A program made the position numbers and the translations under genes. A stretch of 45,150 nt of DNA, from the NCBI GenBank assembly GCA_050261415.1, contig JBLNDG010000132.1, positions 1 through 45,150 of the forward strand, read 5' to 3'. Every line of letters starts with the position of its first letter. The first letter of the stretch is position 1. Origin of the DNA: JBLNDG01 sp050261415 (lineage in GTDB: Bacteria > Bacillota > Clostridia > Lutisporales > Lutisporaceae). Positions 1 through 9,019 of this stretch are shown piece by piece. The notes under the pieces are model-generated. The model was given only the letters and a program-made list of their open reading frames with translations. It made no database searches and was not told the origin of the DNA.

Positions 1-11
1 TTTATCTGTCG

Positions 12-20
12 TGCTATAAT
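12..20 (+). promoter_or_regulatory. Likely extended -10 promoter element
   Basis: TGCTATAAT is an extended -10 element (TATAAT at 15-20). The matching -35 would lie outside the window. It would start a transcript near base 27 that runs through a structured leader into the PPDK-like gene. Confidence 0.45.
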
Positions 21-83
21 GGAATTGCAAGATAAACGTTGCAATTATTGATTCGTCGACATTCTCCCAAAGTAGAATCAGTC

Positions 84-116
84 AAAAGCGAGGAGGCTCG
101 ATGCCTCCGAGCTTTT
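84..116 (+). terminator. Intrinsic terminator-like hairpin in the leader of the first gene
   Basis: AAAAGC pairs with GCTTTT and GGAGGC with GCCTCC, separated by a tandem G-A/A-G internal loop and closed by a TCGAT loop, followed by TTTTATTT. It lies between the -10 element at 15-20 and the start at 143. It therefore either ends an upstream transcript or acts as an attenuator. The ATG at 101 sits in this loop, and its apparent ribosome binding site is one arm of the stem. Confidence 0.55.
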
Positions 117-142
117 ATTTAATTATGATAAGGGGATGCAAA

Positions 143-3100
143 ATGGAAAAAGGTTTTTCATCAAAAGCACTGGAGGTCAATCTTGCCCAAACCCGCGACA
201 TGGAAATAAATATCCCGGAGGAACACCAGTGGTTTGCAGAGCTATCCAAATCTTACTGGGGAATATATAAAAGGACCCAGGAATTCATAAAGGAACTGAA
301 TCATCATTATATCAACTACCAGTATGTAATTGACAATCTTCACAATATAAGCCTTACAGACCTATGGTTCTATAATTCCCTTGAAGAGTCGGAAAGGGCA
401 CTTCTTGTACTTGTTGATATTTTTGAGAAGCTCTTTAATGCAAACCTGAAAGAAAATCTTAGAGAGCAGCTCATTACAACAATGGTCAAATTTATAGACC
501 GCCTTGCCAAACTAGGTGAATTTCCCAAAAGTATTATTTCAAGGTGCCTTGAAATTATCAAAACAGATATGGATAAGCATGAGCTGCTTTATATAAGAAA
601 TTCCGGTTATTTTAAGACATACCTGAACAAGGCGGAACAGTTTGCAGATTACTCCGGCGAAATTTTTGAGATGACTAGAGATTTGATGTACAAGTGCGCA
701 GATTATTGGGAAACTACTTCAAAAGTAGAAAACTGGTTCCAGGAGAAAAAGGCATTATTTCATGAAGAAAATGACGATAAGATAAAACTGTTGGGGAAAC
801 CTTTTTTTGAAAACCTTAAGCAGCAGATAAACCAGGCTGATAATTGGGAGCAGCTTTGTGAATTGCTGTTTTTTAACGATATAGCCAACTACTTCAGAAG
901 GTACAGCGAGCAGTTTGATACTTCCCTTGAAAAAATCTACTACATATTTTATCTGCTCCACCTTCCAGGCATGGCACAGCTCAAAAACCATCTGCTCTAT
1001 GACATGAACAGGCTTCTCAGGAATGTGCTTAAAGAATTGGACGAAAACGAAACCATAACCTTCCTGAAGAATATAATAACCCTTTTTGAAGAACTGAAGG
1101 AGCAGCATGCAGGTACGGTATTGGACTGCATACAGACACTCGGTAAAGAGGTTATTGATACTGGAAACCAGAAACTAATCATGTTCTTTGTTAATGAACT
1201 GATTAGTTTTGGTTTTATTTATCCCGGCGAGCTTTCCATCAATACGGACTGGCAGATTCAAGTGAATACCAATCATGTAAAAAACATAAGGGTATGGCTG
1301 GAGCTCATTGAGCATTCGCCCGATGCAATGAAGGAGCTCCTTTCAGCGCTTATAGTCAATCTTAAGCTTGGGGGAATATTCATCTCGGATACTGACCTGT
1401 TCCAGCGTGATGTTACAAAGCTTCTGAACTCAGATATAGCACCTGTATATAAGCAGATGAAGCATCTGGCCAGAGTGTTCCCGGTGTATTTCAGGGAAAT
1501 AGGGGCGGAAGGAAGGCTAAGAGAAGTAACTACTGCGGTTGACGAGTTATCAAGAAGAAAGGACAAACTGATACATTTTTTAAGAAAGCAGGTTCATACA
1601 GAGAGCAATAATACCCATATTGAACTGACGAAAAAAATAATACAGTATTGGTACGACGGGAACTCGGCACTCCTAAAAAGGGTAATACCGGAAGATGTGA
1701 TGGAGTTCCTGGATGTAAAGAGTGAATGGTATACCGGTGTGCATGAGATACTTGTGGAATTGTGCCGTGTAAAGGAGGTATCTCCTGAAAAGCTTCTGCT
1801 TATGGATGCCGAGGAGCTGGAACAGTCCATAAATAAAATACAGCACAACAGCAGCAGGGACAAGAAACGTTTAAATTATGTGCTGCAGCTTTACTTGCTG
1901 CTTTTAGAAAAATACTCCCTTGAGTCGGAGGATATTATAGAAATGCTCAAGGGCTACAGATTTTTCAGCAACAAAGAGATACAGGTACTGCAAGGCCATC
2001 TGGAGAAAGGCGAGCTAAAGGATGCTTTAGCATATGTCTACAAGCTGATGCACCACCTTAAAAAGGTGATTCTCGATCCCAACACAAGTGAAGCACTGGA
2101 AAACATATATTATAAACGGCATATAGCAGTCGGAATACCGTCAATGTACGGACAATACATCGAGCCCAAGTTTGAGGCACTTGGTTTGATGTACAGGTTG
2201 GAGAAGGTTGCAGCGAAGCTCATTACAGAGCTGCTTCAGTCCTTGAACCTTGAATATGTAACAGCCAAAACTCTGAGATATATATACGATGTGCTTGAGC
2301 TATTCAAGGAAGGTCTCGAACTGGATGGAATATACAATCAGGGCTTCAACTCAAATTTTGAGATGTTTAAATACAGTTTGACCTCCCCCAGCTTTACCCT
2401 TGACCAGTATATAAACATATTCCAGTTTATGGCGCAGAATATAAAGGAGATTATCAACGAATATTTCCTATACGTATATGAGCGGCCGTTAAAAACTATT
2501 ATACCGCAAGTACTGAAGGCAAAAGACGAGTATCCTCAAAGTGAGGAAAAACAGGTCTACCATATGGAATCCGAAAGATTCCTAAGGGAGATACTGTCAT
2601 CGGCTTTTCTTATACAGGACTTGGATAACTTTATATCAAATATAATAAGCACCTTAAGAAGCATGGTGGAGAATTATTCGGGGGACTTTATCAAAAATAT
2701 GATGACTTACGATCCGGATCTTACTATAAGCCCTTTGTACAGGGAAACTTTGGAGATGGACAACCCGGTATTCCTGGGGGCCAAAGCTTATTTCCTCAAA
2801 AAAATGACTGCCTATGATTTCCCGATACCTCCGGGTTTTGTCCTTACTACGGAAATTTTCAGGCACAAGGATACTATAATCGAGCATCCTTATATGGAGC
2901 AGGAGATGGATCAGTTTATTCTCAACCATATATGGGAGTTGGAGAATATAACAAAGGAGCAATTCGGAAATCCAAAGAAGCCCCTGCTGCTATCCGTGAG
3001 GTCAGGGACTGCCATATCTATGCCGGGGGCAATGAGAACCTTCCTGAATGTTGGAATGAATGATGAAATTGCTGAAGAAATGAGCAGAAGACCAGGTTAT

Positions 3101-4231
3101 GAATGGACAGCATGGGATTGTTACCGCCGTTTCATACAGAGTTGGGGGATGGCCTATGGCATTGACAGGGATGTATTTGACAGTGTGATACTGAATCATA
3201 AAGTGCAGCATGGAGTTGAACAGAAAGTACAATTCAGTCCTGATCAGATGAAAAAGATAGCTTACGCTTATAAGAATGTATTGGACGATTATGGAATAGA
3301 AATTGAAAAGGACCCATTTAAACAGTTGAAACAGGCTATGTACAGCGTTTTTGATTCGTGGTCTTCCCACAGAGCCCAATATTATAGAGAACATCTTCAG
3401 ATTGCGGATGAATGGGGAACTGCGGTTATTGTTCAGAAAATGGCACTTGGAAATATATCCGAGCGTTCCGGTACCGGTGTTGTTTTCACCCATGACCCTA
3501 AGCAGGAGAAGTCAGGTATAAACCTTTACGGGGATTTTAAACTGTGCAGCCAGGGTGAGGATATTGTGTCAGGGCTTGTGCATACGCTGCCTGTTTCTGA
3601 AAACCAGCGTAAGGAGTTTTATTCCGACTGCAGCATATCACTGCAGTCAGCTTTCCCGAGTATCTATAATGCGCTTTTGGATTTGTCCACGCAGCTTATA
3701 GAGACTTACGGCTTTATGCACCAGGAAATTGAATTCACCTTTGAATCTGATAACCCTGATGATTTGTACATCCTCCAGACCAGAAACCAGAAGCTCAAGA
3801 AGCAGGAAAAACATTCAACCTTCAAGCTTGCGCCTGAGAAAATGAAGTTTGTAGGAAGCGGAATAGGAATTGGAGGCGGAGCGCTGAACGGCATACTCAC
3901 ATTTGACATGGAGGATCTTAAAGCATATGCAAAGCTGTATCCCGATGAAAAGCACATACTTGTACGGCCTGATACAGTACCTGATGATATACCGATGATA
4001 TTCGGATGCAGCGGCCTTATTACAGGAAAAGGAGGCGCCACCTCCCATGCCGCTGTTACTGCAGCAAGTCTTGGACGGGTTTGCGTTGTCAACTGCAAAG
4101 GCCTCTCTGTAAATGAGTCTGAAAAGACCTGTACTATTAACGGAGTGCAGTTCAAATCCGGGGATAGGATTGCAATAGACGGGAACCTGGGATACGTTTA
4201 TGAAGGAAACTATGAAATACAGTATGAGTAA
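143..4231 (+). CDS. PPDK-like PEP/pyruvate-binding protein with large helical N-terminal region
   Basis: The protein has 1362 residues. From about residue 875 it resembles pyruvate phosphate dikinase: GAKAYFLKKM and PPGFVL at the start of the ATP-grasp nucleotide-binding domain, then SVRSGTAISMPGAM, then ERSGTGVVFTHDP. The swivelling phosphohistidine domain follows, with GGATSHAAV and the predicted phosphorylated His1302. The protein ends soon after, so the C-terminal PEP/pyruvate-binding barrel of true PPDK and PEP synthase is missing. The first ~870 residues are rich in charged helices and I recognise no domain. Inference: a phosphotransfer protein using ATP and a histidine, with its partner domain on another protein or absent. 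The start at 143 follows AAGGGG at good distance; an in-frame ATG at 101 lies in a terminator hairpin. Confidence 0.8.
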   Translation: MEKGFSSKALEVNLAQTRDMEINIPEEHQWFAELSKSYWGIYKRTQEFIKELNHHYINYQYVIDNLHNISLTDLWFYNSLEESERALLVLVDIFEKLFNANLKENLREQLITTMVKFIDRLAKLGEFPKSIISRCLEIIKTDMDKHELLYIRNSGYFKTYLNKAEQFADYSGEIFEMTRDLMYKCADYWETTSKVENWFQEKKALFHEENDDKIKLLGKPFFENLKQQINQADNWEQLCELLFFNDIANYFRRYSEQFDTSLEKIYYIFYLLHLPGMAQLKNHLLYDMNRLLRNVLKELDENETITFLKNIITLFEELKEQHAGTVLDCIQTLGKEVIDTGNQKLIMFFVNELISFGFIYPGELSINTDWQIQVNTNHVKNIRVWLELIEHSPDAMKELLSALIVNLKLGGIFISDTDLFQRDVTKLLNSDIAPVYKQMKHLARVFPVYFREIGAEGRLREVTTAVDELSRRKDKLIHFLRKQVHTESNNTHIELTKKIIQYWYDGNSALLKRVIPEDVMEFLDVKSEWYTGVHEILVELCRVKEVSPEKLLLMDAEELEQSINKIQHNSSRDKKRLNYVLQLYLLLLEKYSLESEDIIEMLKGYRFFSNKEIQVLQGHLEKGELKDALAYVYKLMHHLKKVILDPNTSEALENIYYKRHIAVGIPSMYGQYIEPKFEALGLMYRLEKVAAKLITELLQSLNLEYVTAKTLRYIYDVLELFKEGLELDGIYNQGFNSNFEMFKYSLTSPSFTLDQYINIFQFMAQNIKEIINEYFLYVYERPLKTIIPQVLKAKDEYPQSEEKQVYHMESERFLREILSSAFLIQDLDNFISNIISTLRSMVENYSGDFIKNMMTYDPDLTISPLYRETLEMDNPVFLGAKAYFLKKMTAYDFPIPPGFVLTTEIFRHKDTIIEHPYMEQEMDQFILNHIWELENITKEQFGNPKKPLLLSVRSGTAISMPGAMRTFLNVGMNDEIAEEMSRRPGYEWTAWDCYRRFIQSWGMAYGIDRDVFDSVILNHKVQHGVEQKVQFSPDQMKKIAYAYKNVLDDYGIEIEKDPFKQLKQAMYSVFDSWSSHRAQYYREHLQIADEWGTAVIVQKMALGNISERSGTGVVFTHDPKQEKSGINLYGDFKLCSQGEDIVSGLVHTLPVSENQRKEFYSDCSISLQSAFPSIYNALLDLSTQLIETYGFMHQEIEFTFESDNPDDLYILQTRNQKLKKQEKHSTFKLAPEKMKFVGSGIGIGGGALNGILTFDMEDLKAYAKLYPDEKHILVRPDTVPDDIPMIFGCSGLITGKGGATSHAAVTAASLGRVCVVNCKGLSVNESEKTCTINGVQFKSGDRIAIDGNLGYVYEGNYEIQYE

Positions 4232-4313
4232 GTTTTGATTAGTATATAACATTAAATAAATAATATAGCACAATAAAGTAATATTTTAAATATATATAAT
4301 CACAAATGAGGTT

Positions 4314-4341
4314 TTGAAAAACATATGGCCTATGATAGAAT
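4314..4341 (+). promoter_or_regulatory. Probable SigA promoter of the GAPDH gene
   Basis: TTGAAA (4314-4319), a 16-bp spacer and TAGAAT (4336-4341) lie about 35 bp upstream of the start codon, in a stretch with no gene. Confidence 0.5.
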
Positions 4342-4374
4342 AGATATGTTCAAAAAACGATAAGGAGTGGTAAT

Positions 4375-5628
4375 ATGAATGTACCTTTGAAGAATAAAAA
4401 TCTTCTGGGGATAAATGGACTCGGGCGTATTGGCAAACTGACCCTGTGGAATCATCTCAACGTCAGACATTTTGACGGAGTTGTCGTAAATGCGGGACGT
4501 GAAGTCGGAAAAAAGATGGAAGACGTTGTACACTATCTGACTACTGATTCTACTTATGGGTCTTTGGACAGGTTTTTGTACGGGTATACGGGCAAGTCTT
4601 GCGACGTAAAGATACTGGACGAAACTGAAGGCCTGCTGGAAATGAACGGTATGCTTGTTAAGGTGCTCAGAAAAGAGCGTAACCCAAGAAGCATAGATTG
4701 GGCCAAGGAAGGTGTTAGGCTGGTTGTCGATTGCACCGGCGTTTTTATTGATCCATCCGTGCCTGCAGATCATCCTAAGGGAAGCGTAAGAGGGCATTTG
4801 GAAGCAGGAGCAGAAAAGGTAATTGTGAGTGCCCCGTTTAAAATAAAGGATTCCTCCCGGAAGATGCCGGAGGACAGTGCATTGTTTGTTTACGGCGTTA
4901 ACCACATGAATTATGACCCGGCAAAACATCACATATTGTCAGCTGCAAGCTGCACAACTACAGGTTTGGCACATATGATAAAACCTTTACTGGATACGAA
5001 AGAGACTTCAAAGATAATTACAGCATCCATGTCAACAGTTCATTCCGCAACCAATAATCAGAATATACTGGATACACCGCCTGGAGCAGGAACTAAGGAT
5101 TTGAGAAGAAACAGGTCTGTATTCAATAATATAATTCCAACGTCAACAGGAGCTGCAATAGCCCTTGAAGAAATCCTTCCTGAAATTAAGAAGGTGGGAT
5201 TCATGGCTGATTCGGTAAGAGTGCCTACAAGTACGGTTTCGCTGATTTCACTTAATATAACCTTCCGTACAGATCTTGGTGAGACTGGAGAACCGATAAT
5301 AAACAGGGAGTTTATAAACGAGATTTTCAAGAAAGCAGCTAAAGGGGCACAAAAAGATCTGCTGATATACAGCGAGGAGCAGAATGTCTCGTCCGATCTT
5401 ATGGGCTGCCAGGCAGCTGTTGTAATAGAGGGACATGAAACCCACACCAGAACAGGTTTCCTTCCTTTATATGCAGAAACCCTAAGGGAATATGGCATCG
5501 AAAACGCTCAGGACATTAACCTTCCGGTAACCCATGCCAAAATATTCGGCTGGTATGACAACGAGTTCGGAAATTATGTAAATTGTCTCGGAAAGCTTAC
5601 GGTATATGTCGATAAGAATATGATATAG
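4375..5628 (+). CDS. Glyceraldehyde-3-phosphate dehydrogenase family protein
   Basis: GAPDH oxidises glyceraldehyde 3-phosphate to 1,3-bisphosphoglycerate with NAD(P) in glycolysis. The N-terminal Rossmann motif NGLGRIGKLTLW is present, and the catalytic cysteine is C193 in AASCTTTGLAH. H223 in STVHSATNNQN is the expected general base. IIPTSTGAA, VRVPTSTVS and WYDNEFGNYVN match the catalytic domain. Two points are unusual. It has 417 residues against about 335 for the standard enzyme. The near-invariant SCTTN motif reads SCTTT, so the Asn after the catalytic Cys-Thr-Thr is replaced. It may be a divergent paralogue with altered substrate or cofactor use. It is monocistronic: its own promoter is upstream and a 12-bp terminator follows. 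Confidence 0.82.
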   Translation: MNVPLKNKNLLGINGLGRIGKLTLWNHLNVRHFDGVVVNAGREVGKKMEDVVHYLTTDSTYGSLDRFLYGYTGKSCDVKILDETEGLLEMNGMLVKVLRKERNPRSIDWAKEGVRLVVDCTGVFIDPSVPADHPKGSVRGHLEAGAEKVIVSAPFKIKDSSRKMPEDSALFVYGVNHMNYDPAKHHILSAASCTTTGLAHMIKPLLDTKETSKIITASMSTVHSATNNQNILDTPPGAGTKDLRRNRSVFNNIIPTSTGAAIALEEILPEIKKVGFMADSVRVPTSTVSLISLNITFRTDLGETGEPIINREFINEIFKKAAKGAQKDLLIYSEEQNVSSDLMGCQAAVVIEGHETHTRTGFLPLYAETLREYGIENAQDINLPVTHAKIFGWYDNEFGNYVNCLGKLTVYVDKNMI

Positions 5629-5660
5629 GTATTGAAACAATAGAGAATATTATAAATAAT

Positions 5661-5696
5661 TTAAAGCTCCGGTTTTATACCGGAGCTTTAAATTTT
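5661..5696 (+). terminator. Rho-independent terminator after the GAPDH gene
   Basis: A 12-bp perfect stem (5661-5672 with 5680-5691) has a seven-base loop and is followed by TTTT. It ends the GAPDH transcript before the serA leader. Confidence 0.85.
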
Positions 5697-5816
5697 ATGT
5701 ATACAAAATCATGAATCTGCTATAAAATAGGTACAATACAATTTTTCCGGGCAATGCATAACATTGATATAACATTTGTCAGTGTAACAATTTAAGTATT
5801 TTTAATAGGAGGAGAG

Positions 5817-6986
5817 TTGAAATTGTATAATGTTAGACTACTGAACAAAATATCATCAAAGGGTTTGGAGGTTTTAGAAAGAAAAGGCTACTCCCTTGCG
5901 GAGGATATGGATAATCCTGATGCAATAATACTGAGAAGCTTTTCAATGCATGAAATGGAACTGTCGGCATCGCTTAAAGCTGTTGCCAGGGCTGGAGCAG
6001 GGGTAAACAATATACCTATCGATAAATGTTCTGAGTTGGGAATTGTGGTATTCAATACCCCCGGCGCAAATGCAAATGCGGTTAAGGAATTGACAATAAC
6101 GGCGCTTTTCATGACCTCCAGAAAAATTGTAGACAGCATTCTTTGGAGTAAATCCCTGTCGGGTAGTACTGAAGAAATAAGCTCCCTTGTGGAAAAAGGC
6201 AAAGCTAAATTCGCCGGCCCGGAAATCAAAGGCAAAAAGCTAGGAGTAATAGGCTTGGGGGCAATAGGGGTAATGGTAGCAAATGCCGCAAAATCCTTGG
6301 GCATGGAAGTGGAAGGCTATGATCCGTATATTTCTGTAGATTCGGCCTGGGGACTGTCAAGAAGTGTTAAGAAGGCTGAAAGCCTGAAAGCACTATTGGA
6401 AAGTGCGGATTACATAACCTTGCACGTACCATTGGTGGATAGTACCAGAAATATGATGAATTCCGAAGTCTTCAAACTCATGAAAAAAGGTGTAAGGCTG
6501 CTTAACTTTTCAAGAGCGGAGCTGATTGACATAAATGACCTGCAGAAGGCTCTTGATGAGGGCATTATAGAAGCATATGCCACCGATTTCCCGGATGAAA
6601 GGATACTAAAGATGGATAAGGTAATTGCTTTCCCGCACATTGGTGCGTCAACTCCGGAATCAGAGGAGAACTGTGCTGTTATGGCATCAAACCAGATTAA
6701 AGACTTCCTGGAACGGGGTGCAGTAAGAAATTCTGTAAACTTTCCATATTGTGACCTGGGTAATGATTTTAAACACAGGGTTACCCTGGCTCATTTGAAC
6801 ATACCTAATATGGTTGGGCAGATAACTACTGTTTTGGCAAGCGAAAACATCAATATATGCAATATGATTAACAAGAGCAAGGATAAGCTGGCCTATACGA
6901 TAATCGATACGGATAACAGCCTGCCTGCACATGCCGTAGAACGGCTGAAAGGCATAAATTCAATGCTGAGGGTTAGAGTGCTGTAG
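5817..6986 (+). CDS. serA: D-3-phosphoglycerate dehydrogenase
   Basis: Catalyses the first step of serine synthesis, oxidising 3-phosphoglycerate to 3-phosphohydroxypyruvate with NAD in the cytoplasm. It has 389 residues. The NAD-binding loop GLGAIG is at residues 146-151. Catalytic-site residues R233 (in NFSRAELID) and H274 (in FPHIGAST) are in the expected places. RAGAGVNNIPID is the substrate-domain signature of D-2-hydroxyacid dehydrogenases. A short C-terminal ACT domain (from about residue 318) suggests amino-acid feedback control. The start is a TTG four bases after AGGAGG; a second TTG at 5823 is possible. There is no serC neighbour; the gene stands alone between two terminators. Confidence 0.88.
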   Translation: MKLYNVRLLNKISSKGLEVLERKGYSLAEDMDNPDAIILRSFSMHEMELSASLKAVARAGAGVNNIPIDKCSELGIVVFNTPGANANAVKELTITALFMTSRKIVDSILWSKSLSGSTEEISSLVEKGKAKFAGPEIKGKKLGVIGLGAIGVMVANAAKSLGMEVEGYDPYISVDSAWGLSRSVKKAESLKALLESADYITLHVPLVDSTRNMMNSEVFKLMKKGVRLLNFSRAELIDINDLQKALDEGIIEAYATDFPDERILKMDKVIAFPHIGASTPESEENCAVMASNQIKDFLERGAVRNSVNFPYCDLGNDFKHRVTLAHLNIPNMVGQITTVLASENINICNMINKSKDKLAYTIIDTDNSLPAHAVERLKGINSMLRVRVL

Positions 6987-6997
6987 ATGACACAAAA

Positions 6998-7032
6998 GGA
7001 AAAGCTCCGGTAATCGAACGGAGCTTTTCCTA
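6998..7032 (+). terminator. Terminator hairpin after serA
   Basis: A 13-bp stem (6998-7010 with 7020-7032) has a nine-base loop. The T-rich stretch after it is weak, so termination may be partial. Confidence 0.65.
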
Positions 7033-7147
7033 TGTCTGCTATTTTAATACTTAAAGCCTATTGCCGGGTGATTTTTTATAAAGTATAATATTTAGAGACA
7101 CGAAATATAAGAGGGTAGAAGTATATGTGTGAAAAAGAGGGATTACA

Positions 7148-7567
7148 ATGGAAAAGAATAATAATATAGAAAAAATGGAGCTCCTGCTCCGTACCATATG
7201 CTTCAATATCAGGCAAAAGGGGCGGGAGATACTGCAGGACTTTGATATTACACCACCCCAATTTGATGCGCTTCAGTTTCTTGTAGATGAAGGGGAACTG
7301 ACTATAGGTGAACTCAGCAGTAAGCTGTTTCTGGCGCCCAGTACCATAACCGACCTGGTTGACAGAATGGAAAATAGCAGCCTTGTAAAGAGAATAAGAG
7401 ACAGCAAGGACCGGCGGTCAGTAAAAATATGTGTCGAGGATAAAGGCTACAGGCTGATCAATGAAGTAATAGACAGGAGACGCAATTACCTTGAGGAACT
7501 GGTAAAGGATATGAAAAAAGAAGACAGGGAAAGATTTATAGCGTATCTGGAGATGCTGGAAAAATAA
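7148..7567 (+). CDS. MarR-family transcriptional regulator
   Basis: A 139-residue winged-helix regulator. The MarR fold is shown by ITPPQFDALQFL, the recognition-helix segment LAPSTITDLVDRME and the wing with DSKDRRSVKICV. Such proteins are dimeric repressors that often control a neighbouring efflux gene in response to small phenolic ligands. The MFS gene begins 50 bp downstream on the same strand without a terminator between, so the pair is probably an operon and the transporter its target. Start at ATG 7148 after GAGGG. Confidence 0.85.
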   Translation: MEKNNNIEKMELLLRTICFNIRQKGREILQDFDITPPQFDALQFLVDEGELTIGELSSKLFLAPSTITDLVDRMENSSLVKRIRDSKDRRSVKICVEDKGYRLINEVIDRRRNYLEELVKDMKKEDRERFIAYLEMLEK

Positions 7568-7616
7568 TTTATGTTGCCTATATATTTAAGATTAGTTGTT
7601 TTTAGGGGGTTATTGA

Positions 7617-8891
7617 ATGAAAAAGCCTGGGCAAAGTTTAAAGCAAAGGCTTGGTGGTGATACACTGCTGGCGAATAACGTAAAATACTACGTTTTGAAT
7701 GGAGTAATATATACAATTGTAACTAATCTTTATAAACCGTTTGCGCAGAAATTTCTGTACAGGTTAAACGGCAGCGATTTTCACGTTTCCCTGTATAATG
7801 CACTACCTGGAATGGTTGCTGTATTTGTCGTCATTCCAGGCCTTTTGATGGTGAGCAGGTCTGTAAGTAAAAAGAAAATTACAAGTGTATTTTTTCTTCT
7901 CAGCAGGTTGTTCATTTTAAGCTTTGCGTTAATTCCTTTCTTCCCTGGGCCTATAAGACCTATTGCTTTTGTATTGCTTTCAGGGTTTATGAACTTTCCT
8001 GAGTCGGTTTCCCAAACCGCACTGCAGGGGTTTACTGCTGACGCTTTTGCAGAGAAAGACAGAGCTTTCTCCATATCAATAAAGAACAAGTATTCAGCTC
8101 TGATAAGCTTTGTCTCACTTCTGGCATTGGGACAAATAATTGAAGTATTTGGCACTACCGATGCAAAGACTGTTGTAATATATCAACTTTTTTTCATTGC
8201 AGCATTCCTGCTGGGGATATATGAAATAGCAACTTTTCTGAAAATCAAGGAAATAAACACACCGAAGAGTGAAAGGATCAATATCGGACGTACCATGGCA
8301 GAGGTGTTCAGAAACAAGGCATTTATGGGCTTCCTATCATGCTCCCTTTTGTTTCATTTCGGATGGCAGATGGGCTGGCCGCTATTCAGTATATATCAGA
8401 TAAAATACCTTGGAGCTGATGAGGCGTGGCTTACAATATCCGGTGTAACCAATGGAATAGCGATGTTTGTAAGCTATGGCTACTGGGAAAGACTTATCAA
8501 TAGAAAGGGAAATCCCTATGCTATAGCGGTAGCGACTACTGGAATGGCAGCAACGCCGATAATGTATGCGTATTCACCAAATCTCTTCATACTTACAATA
8601 GCAGGAATAATAATGGGGTTCTTTACTGCAGGTACAACAACGGGGGTATTGAGCTCCCTCCTTGAAGCTGCGCCCGAAGAGAACAGAATGCTTTATGTAG
8701 GGGTGCATGCCACTCTGACTAATGTAACCCTTTCGATTGCACCGCTTATAGGAGACTACACGTTAAGTCGTTCTAATATTTTTATAGCGCTGTACATATG
8801 CGCGGCAGTGCGGTTCCTTGGCAGCTCGGCGTTTTTCCTCAGGGACAGGCGCAAAAAGGGGATTGCAAATCAGGTAACCAAATCGGCGTAA
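7617..8891 (+). CDS. MFS transporter
   Basis: A 424-residue integral membrane protein with about 11-12 hydrophobic segments in a major facilitator layout: two six-helix halves separated by a charged loop near KEINTPKSERINIGR. Substrate cannot be read from sequence. The MarR regulator directly upstream suggests regulated efflux of a toxic compound. The start has AGGGGG six bases upstream. Nothing indicates truncation. Confidence 0.78.
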   Translation: MKKPGQSLKQRLGGDTLLANNVKYYVLNGVIYTIVTNLYKPFAQKFLYRLNGSDFHVSLYNALPGMVAVFVVIPGLLMVSRSVSKKKITSVFFLLSRLFILSFALIPFFPGPIRPIAFVLLSGFMNFPESVSQTALQGFTADAFAEKDRAFSISIKNKYSALISFVSLLALGQIIEVFGTTDAKTVVIYQLFFIAAFLLGIYEIATFLKIKEINTPKSERINIGRTMAEVFRNKAFMGFLSCSLLFHFGWQMGWPLFSIYQIKYLGADEAWLTISGVTNGIAMFVSYGYWERLINRKGNPYAIAVATTGMAATPIMYAYSPNLFILTIAGIIMGFFTAGTTTGVLSSLLEAAPEENRMLYVGVHATLTNVTLSIAPLIGDYTLSRSNIFIALYICAAVRFLGSSAFFLRDRRKKGIANQVTKSA

Positions 8892-8943
8892 TATTATGTA
8901 ATATTTATTCACAGACTATTTTGGACAGTTCATACAAAAATGG

Positions 8944-8971
8944 TTGATAGAAAGTTTAATAGCATTATAAA
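8944..8971 (+). promoter_or_regulatory. Probable promoter of the PAP2 phosphatase gene
   Basis: TTGATA (8944-8949), a 16-bp spacer and TATAAA (8966-8971) lie about 50 bp before the start codon. Confidence 0.45.
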
Positions 8972-9019
8972 ATTAGTTCATACATATATTTATTTGAAAT
9001 ATACCGTGGGGGGCTAAGT

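Noticed and set aside
101..142. In-frame upstream start (ATG 101) for the PPDK-like gene with an apparent GAGGAGG site
   Set aside because: Both the site and the ATG are parts of a strong terminator hairpin; ATG 143 has a free ribosome binding site and fits better.
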